Notes under the pieces: model-generated
The model's input: only the letters and a program-made list of their open reading frames with translations
What the model was told of the DNA's origin: nothing
Database searches by the model: none
Assembly (NCBI GenBank): GCA_964371655.1
Contig: CAYJOD010000023.1
Coordinates: 18,335 to 82,334 of the forward strand
Length of the DNA: 64,000 nt
Direction of reading: 5' to 3'
Source of the DNA: CAZGSN01 sp964371655
GTDB lineage: Bacteria; Desulfobacterota; Binatia; HRBIN30
Shown here: piece after piece, positions 57,514-64,000 of the stretch
Layout of the letters: every line of letters begins with the position of its first letter
How positions within the stretch are numbered: the stretch's first letter is position 1
Translations under genes and position numbers: made by a program

Positions 57514-59076
57514 TCAACCGAACTGTCGGTAGAGCCAATATTCGGCACCCTTAAGGCGGTCGACCGCGCGAACGAAGATATGCCATTTTAAGAGGAGCTT
57601 GATGTATCGGATCGCGTCCTCGGATACTCCCTCGATGACCTTTCGTTGCCTCGTCGTCGATGTCCGCAGCCCACCAGCCCACCTGTGCGAGATCGTTCCG
57701 CGAAATTCCACGGAAAGCCAGCACCTGAGCACTTCATCGAGGCGGATCTGTCCGATCTTGTCGAGTTCCTTGCGAAGGTTGTCCAGGGATCGATCATTGA
57801 CCTTGCTGCTCGTGTGATCGGCGCGATACCGTATGATCTCCCCAATTAGGGTCGAGTAATTCGTTGGACTGCCATCAAGATCGGTGATGAAACGACGGAA
57901 GACGCAGCCTCGGATAAGGCGATCGAAGTATTCGCTTTCCGCCCAATCGAGATCGCTCTGCAGGACCCCTAACTTTCCGTGCCTATCTTGGCGGATCCGT
58001 GCCGATGGAACCGACTCGACATCGTCCACGCTTAAGTCCCCGATGGCTTCATGGAGGCGTCTCTTGAGGTGGTCGTCGACCCATACCGTCTGTGTCTTAA
58101 AGTTCATGAAGGGTGGGAGCAAACTAACGGCGGTAGCCGACGTGATTAGGCCTGCGCCCGAAATGACTTGCGGCGTGGGCCTGGGCGCGGACCGCTGACG
58201 ACCCTGGTCAATGAGCGCCACCAGCGCCTTGCTGTAGTAGTGATCGGCGCCGGATATCTGTGTCGCGCCCAGCTCGGAAAGATCTGCGAGAAAACATCGC
58301 GCCTTGGCAAGGCGACCCTTCGTTAATGATCGCCCAGTGAGAGTACCTTTACGAGCAAACCAGTGCGTCCGAACAGCATGATCATTGAGCACGTCATACG
58401 CGCCATCTCGTCCGCCATAAACGCCAGAGAAGAAATAGATAGGAGCGGTTCGCACAGCGAGCTCGTATTCATCAAGAAGCCGACCAATTGCCTCTCCCGT
58501 CGGCGCCACGTCTTCGTCGATCCGAACAACCGGGTCCTTCGCGAGATGCGGGGTGTGTCCGCGAGCGACTCGTATTACGGCCTCGACAAACTTGGGCGAA
58601 TCGTAGGTGAATACGTCCGAGGGGCCATGGAGATATTCGGTCAAAGAAGGATCGACCTTCTCGATACTCGAGAACAATCCAAGCAGGTTTGTTATGCCCA
58701 CGTATTCGAACGAAGGCGGGGCGCCTCGTTTCAAGCCAAGCTCCGCTCGGGCTTGATCCTCGGCCAATCTTAGAAGGCCAATTAACCTGTTTTCCTCAAT
58801 TATGGTGTCTCCGGCCACGCTAAAATCGCCCTTAGAGCGGTGCTCCTGAAGGGTTTTCCTAATTGCCCAATCAACATAGGCATACACAGCAACCAGTCGG
58901 TCACTCTCGGCACTACAGGTTAGGTACGATTTGATAATCGGCCCGTAGTATTCTCTGATCCAGTGGTCGGATTTGCCAATTTGCAGGCTACCGAAATGCG
59001 TGAAGACCACAGCCTTCGGGCGACAGGTGGGAAGATCGTCCTGGAATCCCCTAAAGATCAACTGCGAACTGTCCAT
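57514..59076 (-). CDS. Protein of unknown function, possibly GT-A-like
   Basis: 520 residues, soluble, with no signal peptide. It has a pattern that might be a nucleotide-sugar-type fold: an aspartate pair in KDPVVRIDEDVAPTGEAIGR, IYFFSGVYGGRDGAYDVLND, ISGADHYYSKALVALIDQGR and QTVWVDDHLKRRLHEAIGDL. The IDED segment could be a DxD-like metal site. I do not recognise the family. It lies 198 bp before rmlA on the same strand and shares its A/T-rich codon use, so the two may have arrived together and may act in the same glycan pathway. Confidence 0.65.
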   Translation of the reverse strand: MDSSQLIFRGFQDDLPTCRPKAVVFTHFGSLQIGKSDHWIREYYGPIIKSYLTCSAESDRLVAVYAYVDWAIRKTLQEHRSKGDFSVAGDTIIEENRLIGLLRLAEDQARAELGLKRGAPPSFEYVGITNLLGLFSSIEKVDPSLTEYLHGPSDVFTYDSPKFVEAVIRVARGHTPHLAKDPVVRIDEDVAPTGEAIGRLLDEYELAVRTAPIYFFSGVYGGRDGAYDVLNDHAVRTHWFARKGTLTGRSLTKGRLAKARCFLADLSELGATQISGADHYYSKALVALIDQGRQRSAPRPTPQVISGAGLITSATAVSLLPPFMNFKTQTVWVDDHLKRRLHEAIGDLSVDDVESVPSARIRQDRHGKLGVLQSDLDWAESEYFDRLIRGCVFRRFITDLDGSPTNYSTLIGEIIRYRADHTSSKVNDRSLDNLRKELDKIGQIRLDEVLRCWLSVEFRGTISHRWAGGLRTSTTRQRKVIEGVSEDAIRYIKLLLKWHIFVRAVDRLKGAEYWLYRQFG

Positions 59077-59192
59077 GATAGCCCCCCTCTTGCCACCGCG
59101 TACTCGACTGATTCGAAGGAGTCAAGCAACACCACGGCAGCCCAACGAGACGTCGCCACTCAGCTTGTCATGGGACCCAGTCGAGCCACCAC

Positions 59193-60170
59193 CTACGGCG
59201 ACTGCCACATGTAGAGAAACTGCGGCGAGCCTAGCGACATGCCGTGAAAATCGAAGTTGACGAGATTCATCTGCGCCGGCGCCGCCGGCGCGTTGGCATA
59301 AATCGTTTCGGCGAACTCCTGGGCGCGGCGGTAGATGATGACTTGCGCGGCACCGAGGTCCGCGCGTGCCTCGATCAACTTGATGGTGTCGTCCAGGTAG
59401 CCGATGCGGTCGACGAGGCCGAGAGCGAGCGCCTGCCCGGCCGTGAAGATGCGCCCATCGGCAATCGTGCGCACAGCCTCAGCGCTCAGGTGGGGGCGGC
59501 GCTCGCGAACGGTATCGACAAAGCGCGTCTGCAGATCCGCGAGCACGGATTGTAGAAGCTGGCTGTCTTCGGCGGTCATCGGCCGCAGCGGCGAGCCGGC
59601 ATCCTTGCGTTCTCCGGTCTTCAGGGTCTGGTTCTTGACGCCGATCTTATCCATCAACCCCGAGAGGTTGATGCCGGCCATGATGACGCCGACGCTCCCG
59701 GTTACCGTGGTTGGGCTGGCAACGATCTCGTCGGCGGCCAGCGCGGCGTAGTAGGCACCCGAGGTTCCCATGTCGAGCAGTTGCGCCACCACCGGGATGC
59801 GGCGCTTGGCTTTGAGCGCCATGATGTCGTGGAAGATCATGTCGCTGGCGGTCACGGTGCCGCCCGGACTATTGATGCGCAACACCAGCGCCTTCACGCT
59901 GTCGTCTTCGGCCGCCTTGTCGAGCTGCTCCCTGACCCGCGTGGTCATGCCCGGACGCTGCCCGATCCCCAACGGACCCTTCTCCTCGGCGTTGCTGATC
60001 AGGTTCGATATGTCGAGCAGGAGGATTTTGGCGCGGCCCTTGCCGCTGACGACGTGCTCTTCCAAGGGTTGTGGAACCGAGCTGAACGGATTGAGGCTGC
60101 TGCTCATGAACACGCAACCTGGAAGCAAACCCAGCAAACCGACAAGCACACCGGGCAACCCGCGTTTCAT
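59193..60170 (-). CDS. sppA: Signal peptide peptidase SppA, short 36K form (S49)
   Basis: 325 residues from ATG 60170, with GAGGAG upstream. The N-terminus has a lipobox LPGC with Cys19, which is unusual for SppA, normally a TM-anchored enzyme. The S49 core follows: VLRINSPGGTVTASD, the catalytic serine region LLDMGTSGAYYAALAADEI, SVGVIMAGINLSGLMDKI and the lysine region LKTGERKDAGSPLRPMTAED. It should degrade cleaved signal peptides at the membrane outer face. It is a single transcription unit. Confidence 0.87.
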   Translation of the reverse strand: MKRGLPGVLVGLLGLLPGCVFMSSSLNPFSSVPQPLEEHVVSGKGRAKILLLDISNLISNAEEKGPLGIGQRPGMTTRVREQLDKAAEDDSVKALVLRINSPGGTVTASDMIFHDIMALKAKRRIPVVAQLLDMGTSGAYYAALAADEIVASPTTVTGSVGVIMAGINLSGLMDKIGVKNQTLKTGERKDAGSPLRPMTAEDSQLLQSVLADLQTRFVDTVRERRPHLSAEAVRTIADGRIFTAGQALALGLVDRIGYLDDTIKLIEARADLGAAQVIIYRRAQEFAETIYANAPAAPAQMNLVNFDFHGMSLGSPQFLYMWQSP

Positions 60171-60368
60171 TTGCAGCTCCTCGCCAGCATTGATCCCCCC
60201 GTTGGTTCGATCTCGATCCTTGTAGAAGATGCGCCGCAGGTGGTCCAGACAGGGCTCGAATGTCTCTGGTTGCGCTGCGGCTCCGCTGTGCGGTGGGACG
60301 AAGACGCCATTCTCGTTGTCCCGAGCTCGATCCGGCTTTGCACGGCAATTCGATTCTGCGCGACCCGC

Positions 60369-60518
60369 CCCTCGATACGGCCGCTGGAAAGATGCGGCCT
60401 ACTCGGGGCGAACGGACAAAACTCTTATGAGTCCAGACCTCAAACCGATCACCCTGAGTGGCCGCCCTATCATCCGATCGTCCCGAGTAGCGGCCTTCTT
60501 CTGGCCGCGTATCGAGGG
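60369..60518. repeat. Palindromic element CCCTCGATACGGCCGC family
   Basis: A 150-bp element with inverted ends CCCTCGATACGGCCGCTGG and GGCCGCGTATCGAGGG, and inner arms GCGGCCTACTCGGGGCGAAC and CGTCCCGAGTAGCGGCC. The CGGGGCGAACGGA tract is shared with 40209-40326. No other gene is seen between sppA (60170) and the aldolase (60643). Confidence 0.7.
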
Positions 60519-60642
60519 ATTGGCGGCGTATCGAAGGGTGCTCCGATCAATTGCCGTGCAATGCCGCCCGAGCCCATGCCCGTGCCTGGCTTCGTTGCGT
60601 GTGTTGCCGCTCAATCAACATTGATATACGGGCCAAACACAA

Positions 60643-61293
60643 ATGGACATCGAACGCTTTCGCCGTCTGCCCCTACTGGGAATTCTGCGCGGCCTTGCAC
60701 CCGGTGATGTCGCGCCCCTCGCCGAGGCCGCCCTCAGCGCCGGCCTCGAAGCCCTCGAGATCACCATGAACACGGCTGGCGCTGCGGGCCTGATCCGCCA
60801 GATGGCGGACGCCACCAAGGGGCGCCTGATGCTCGGTGCCGGTACCGTCCTGACTGTCGATGATCTCGCGGCGGCCCTCGATGCCGGCGCCACGTTCATC
60901 GTCATGCCGACCCTCGTTCCGGAAGTGGTCGAGCGCTGTGCGTCGGCCGCCATCCCCGTCTTCCCGGGAGCCCTCACGCCGCAAGAGATTTTCACCGCCT
61001 GGCGAGCCGGTGCGACGATGGTGAAGGTCTTCCCCTCAAGTTGCTTTGGCCCTGGATATTTCAGGGAAATCAAAGGACCATTTCGCGACGTGGAATTGCT
61101 CGCCGTCGGCGGCGTCAATCCAGAGAACATCCCCGCCTATTTCGAGGCCGGAGCCTCCGGCGTAGCCTTCGGCGGCGGCGTGTTCCGCAGCGAGTGGTTG
61201 GCCGAGCAGCGCTACGATCGAATCCGCGCCGAGATCCGCCGTCTTGTCGACGCCTGTCGCGCCGCTCGCGTTGGCGCGCCCTGCGCGTCTTGA
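60643..61293 (+). CDS. eda: KDPG/KHG aldolase (2-dehydro-3-deoxy-phosphogluconate aldolase)
   Basis: 216 residues, the family length. It has PLLGILRGLAPGDVAPLAEA, the active glutamate in LEALEITMNTAGA, MLGAGTVLTVDDLAAA, FPGALTPQEIF and the Schiff-base lysine in MVKVFPSSCFGPGYF followed by AVGGVNPENIPAYFEAGA. The enzyme splits KDPG to pyruvate and glyceraldehyde-3-phosphate, or acts on related keto acids. The ribosome site is weak. It precedes a DRE-TIM aldolase by 157 bp, so a small sugar-acid pathway is possible. Confidence 0.86.
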   Translation: MDIERFRRLPLLGILRGLAPGDVAPLAEAALSAGLEALEITMNTAGAAGLIRQMADATKGRLMLGAGTVLTVDDLAAALDAGATFIVMPTLVPEVVERCASAAIPVFPGALTPQEIFTAWRAGATMVKVFPSSCFGPGYFREIKGPFRDVELLAVGGVNPENIPAYFEAGASGVAFGGGVFRSEWLAEQRYDRIRAEIRRLVDACRAARVGAPCAS

Positions 61294-61450
61294 CACGACC
61301 TCCATGCTGGGCACCGACAGCCTCGAGCCGAATCCCGGTCTGTCCGGGCTCTTGGGTACGCTTGCCCGAGCGACGTGAAGCGAGCTATGGGATGACCCCT
61401 ACGCGCACAGCGGCAACGGGCAAACAAAGAGAATAGGCAGGGTCAGCGTC

Positions 61451-62443
61451 ATGAAGAAGACCGAAAGCAAGGATCGGTTGGCCAACCAGTGGGTTTCGTA
61501 CCGCCCCGAGATCAAGGTGGTCGACGTCACCATCCGCGACGGCGGCTTGATGAACGATCACAAGTTCGGCGACGACGTCGTGCGCGCCGTCTACGACGCT
61601 TGCGTCGCTGGCGGCGTCGATTACATGGAGATTGGCTACAAGACCTCCAAGCGTCTCGCTTCGCCGAAGGACTACGGTCCGTGGAAATTTTGTGACGAAG
61701 CGGACGTGCGCCGCATCGTCGGCGACAAGAAGACCGATCTGAAGCTGTGCGTCATGGCCGACGCCGAGCGCTGCGACTATCGTGACGACATTCCGCTCAA
61801 GAAAGACAGTGTCGTCGACATGGTGCGCGTCGCCACCTACATTCACCAGATCCCGACCGCGCTCGACATGCTGAAGGACGCGCACGACAAGGGATACGAA
61901 ACGACGGTCAACCTGATGGCGGCTTCAACCGTCTCGGAGAGCGAGCTCAGCGGTGGGTTGGATCTTCTCTGCAAGTCCGATGTCGACGCCGTCTACCTCG
62001 TCGACAGCTTCGGCGCCTTCTACAGCGAGCAGGTCCACTACCTCATGTCCCTGTACGCGAAGTACACCAAGCCTCACGGCAAAACTCTCGGCATGCACGC
62101 CCACAACAACCAGCAGCTCGCCTACGCCAACACCATCGAGGCCGCGATCAAGGGCGCCAACATGCTCGACAGCAGCATGGCCGGCCTCGGCCGCGGCGCC
62201 GGTAATTGCCAAACCGAGCTGCTCCTCGGATTTCTCCACAACCCCAAGTACCAGCTTCGTCCGATCCTGCAGTGTATCCAGGAGCACATCGAGCCCATGC
62301 GCACGAAGCTGCGCTGGGGCTTCGACATCCCCTACATGATCACCGGCCAGCTCAATCAACACCCGCGCGCCGCGATGGCGTTCAACGCCGGCGAGGACCG
62401 CGGCGACCTGGTGAAGTTCTTCGACTCGCAGGTCGACGAGTAA
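61451..62443 (+). CDS. DRE-TIM metallolyase family aldolase
   Basis: 330 residues. The catalytic motif is VVDVTIRDGGLMND near the N-terminus, then VDYMEIGYKTSKRLASPKDY, DAVYLVDSFGAFYSEQ and the metal histidines in LGMHAHNNQQLAYANTIEA. This is the HMG-CoA lyase/4-hydroxy-2-oxovalerate aldolase superfamily; the GLGRGAGNCQTE block fits the aldolase subgroup. It likely makes or cleaves a 4-hydroxy-2-oxoacid with pyruvate. Nearby eda suggests a shared 2-keto-acid pathway, but the substrate is not certain. Confidence 0.8.
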   Translation: MKKTESKDRLANQWVSYRPEIKVVDVTIRDGGLMNDHKFGDDVVRAVYDACVAGGVDYMEIGYKTSKRLASPKDYGPWKFCDEADVRRIVGDKKTDLKLCVMADAERCDYRDDIPLKKDSVVDMVRVATYIHQIPTALDMLKDAHDKGYETTVNLMAASTVSESELSGGLDLLCKSDVDAVYLVDSFGAFYSEQVHYLMSLYAKYTKPHGKTLGMHAHNNQQLAYANTIEAAIKGANMLDSSMAGLGRGAGNCQTELLLGFLHNPKYQLRPILQCIQEHIEPMRTKLRWGFDIPYMITGQLNQHPRAAMAFNAGEDRGDLVKFFDSQVDE

Positions 62444-62459
62444 CCTGGGCGTTGGCTTG

Positions 62460-62480
62460 GGAGCTCCGGTGTGGAGCTCC
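62460..62480. terminator. Small hairpin between convergent genes
   Basis: GGAGCTCC occurs twice around GGTGT, giving an 8-bp stem and 5-base loop 17 bp after the aldolase stop and 69 bp before the permease stop. There is no T-run, so its role as a terminator is uncertain. Confidence 0.35.
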
Positions 62481-62548
62481 GCCCCGAGACCAATGCCGGC
62501 CGGTCAAGGACTGCTGCGTAGATTCGGGCCGGGTTTGTAGTTCCGTCT

Positions 62549-63586
62549 TTAGGCGGTTTTAGCGGGAGCGTCGTCGGCCGCTTTGCGAACCCGTTCGATG
62601 CTGATCAGAAACAGGATCACGGTCGCTTGAATGACCGAGATCAGGACGGACGAGACACCGGCGACTCTTTGCATCGCGCTCGAGCCCGCGTCCAAGGCAC
62701 CGAAGAGGAACGCCGATAGGACGACGCCGAGCGGTGACAACCTTCCCAGCAAGCCGACGGCGATTGCCGTGAATCCCCAGCCCGGGGAGAAGCGCTCGTA
62801 GACGCGACGCGTCACCGCCGCGACTTCGATTCCACCCGCAAGACCCGCTAGCGCGCCGCTCAACAGGACGGCGAACAGGAAGCGCTGCTCGACGTTGATC
62901 CCGGCAAGTCGCGCCGCCTGCAGGTTCGCACCCGTGGCGCGCATCTCGTAGCCGGCGCGGGCGCGGTAGAGCAGAACGTGCACGGCCGCCGCCGCCAGCA
63001 AGGCCAACACGATTCCCACATGTAGGCGATGCGCCGGCAGGAGGCGCGGCAGCCACAGCGACGGCGCCAGCGCCTCGGTCTGCGGATAACGTCCGCCCGC
63101 CTCCATCAGCGGGCCTTGCACGAGATAGCTGACCAAATGCAGCGCCACGAAGTTGAGCATGATGGTGCTGATGACTTCGTTGACGTTGCGCCGCAGCTTG
63201 AGCTGCCCGGCGATGCCGGCCCAAAATGCCCCCGCCGCTGCCGCGCCTGCCAGACAAGCAAGAATCCCGACCGGCGCCGGAAGACCGGTGACGGCACCGC
63301 CGATCGCTGCCGTTGCCAGCGCACCGACGAGAAGCTGCCCCTCGGCGCCGATGTTCCACATCCCGGTCTGAAACGACAGGGCAATGGCAAGTCCCGTCAG
63401 CAGCAGTGGGCACGCCTTCACACATACTTCCGAGAGACCATCCCACGAGCCGAACGCGCCCTGGGCCAGCGCGGTGAACGCCAGAACCGGATCGCGGCCG
63501 GAGAGAGCGATGAGGACGCCGCTCGTCAGCAACGCCGCGGTCAACGCGACGAGTGACGGCAGCGATGAGTCGAGCAGTCTACGCAC
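62549..63586 (-). CDS. ABC transporter permease, nucleoside/simple-sugar type (YufP-like)
   Basis: 345 residues with about 9-10 TM helices. The conserved permease region is LLTGLAIALSFQTGMWNIGAEGQLLVGALA, split here as LSFQTGMWNIGAEGQLLVG for the key part, with the INV/EMR-like block LKLRRNVNEVISTIMLNFVA and ATGANLQAARLAGINVE, typical of BmpB/YufP-type and Rbs-type systems. It imports a nucleoside or sugar. No ATPase or binding-protein gene lies upstream within the window, which ends 414 bp away, so the rest of the operon must lie beyond or be missing. Confidence 0.85.
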   Translation of the reverse strand: MRRLLDSSLPSLVALTAALLTSGVLIALSGRDPVLAFTALAQGAFGSWDGLSEVCVKACPLLLTGLAIALSFQTGMWNIGAEGQLLVGALATAAIGGAVTGLPAPVGILACLAGAAAAGAFWAGIAGQLKLRRNVNEVISTIMLNFVALHLVSYLVQGPLMEAGGRYPQTEALAPSLWLPRLLPAHRLHVGIVLALLAAAAVHVLLYRARAGYEMRATGANLQAARLAGINVEQRFLFAVLLSGALAGLAGGIEVAAVTRRVYERFSPGWGFTAIAVGLLGRLSPLGVVLSAFLFGALDAGSSAMQRVAGVSSVLISVIQATVILFLISIERVRKAADDAPAKTA

Positions 63587-64000
63587 GTGTCGGGACCTTG
63601 CGCGTTACCCATCTGTCCGGCGCCGACAATGTGGTGATCATGAGTCGCGCCCAAGTATCGTCCGGCTTCCTGGAGATCAAGGGCGCAGCACGATAGGAGT
63701 GGCCGCGCTCTCTCGATCGCGGGCGAAGGCGTTTGCGATTCCGCCCGACGGCCACCGTCTGGCGACGGCGGCTACGGTTGCTTGCCGGAGAAGAAGCAGT
63801 CTTGAAAGCAACGTAGCCGCGCTCGCCAAGAGGTTGCTTTGAAAATGGGGGCTGGAGACTCGGGGCTGGGGGCTCGGGAACCGAGTTTTCATCCTCTCGG
63901 GCGAAGCAGCAGCTTCATGATGACTGTCTCAAAACCTGATCGACCGATGCGGGCGAGCCGCCCGCGCTCGTGCGCCTGCAAGCGCACATGGTCAGAGAGG
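63587..64000. other. Gene-free right edge of the window
   Basis: No convincing gene is visible. Several short repeats occur: a purine-rich tract GGGGGCTGGAGACTCGGGGC at about 63846, and ATGCGGGCGAGCCGCCCGC at about 63949, the latter related in form to the family-2 element interior. The region directly upstream of the permease (63587-63700) lacks a strong promoter. Confidence 0.3.

Overview
The window is high-GC bacterial chromosome with roughly 45 supportable protein genes, one tRNA, many short palindromic repeats and no rRNA or CRISPR array. Long Thr/Pro linkers, secreted proteins with Cys-rich repeats of the kind known from Myxococcus-like genomes, an F420-type luciferase-family oxidoreductase, hydantoinase/oxoprolinase genes and dense REPIN-like repeats suggest an uncultured lineage related to the former Deltaproteobacteria, possibly Candidatus Binatota. 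This placement is inference only; there is no marker gene here to fix it.

Layout. Positions 1-17.5 kb are a surface-polysaccharide region: a YfhO-type membrane protein, a GT2 glycosyltransferase and a methyltransferase on the minus strand; a sugar epimerase and RmlC on the plus strand; a sulfotransferase; two alkaline-phosphatase-superfamily proteins with a small ribbon-helix-helix-like protein and a membrane protein; RmlD; and a large polytopic GT-C-like protein. Positions 17.7-28 kb hold a broken UPF0175 antitoxin gene, an S15/CocE-type lipoprotein hydrolase and three consecutive secreted proteins that share a Cys-rich C-terminal domain I do not recognise. Positions 28.7-36.7 kb are a second sugar cluster (two DegT/StrS aminotransferases, a GT2 enzyme, a PglD/NeuD-type acyltransferase, an SDR epimerase and a Gfo/Idh/MocA oxidoreductase), probably making and transferring an N-acylated amino sugar. 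Positions 36.8-40 kb contain a TetR - radical SAM - membrane protein operon behind a perfect palindromic operator, convergent with an HEWGH zincin-like membrane protein. Positions 40.5-46.3 kb hold an alpha-glucosidase, an LLM oxidoreductase, a serine hydrolase, and nadA with an NrtR-type Nudix regulator.

Positions 46.3-50.5 kb look acquired: a disrupted IS91-type transposase fragment, a four-helix-bundle protein, and a tightly overlapping histidine kinase - receiver - TIR-like operon. That operon is the best candidate for an undescribed system, because a two-component relay appears wired to a predicted NAD-targeting effector of the anti-phage type. Positions 51-64 kb return to ordinary genes: a lipoprotein, tRNA-Val(CAC), a phasin-like protein, hyuA/hyuB, an A/T-richer insert with rmlA and an unknown 520-residue protein, sppA, a KDPG aldolase, a DRE-TIM aldolase and an ABC permease.

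Intergenic spaces are filled with repeats. Two families look like true miniature transposable elements: one has 18-bp terminal inverted repeats and 10-bp target duplications (two copies), the other has 11-bp ends and one copy with a perfect 9-bp target duplication (two copies). Several other palindromic families are nested in each other, and one nested block forms the junction between the two phosphatase genes.
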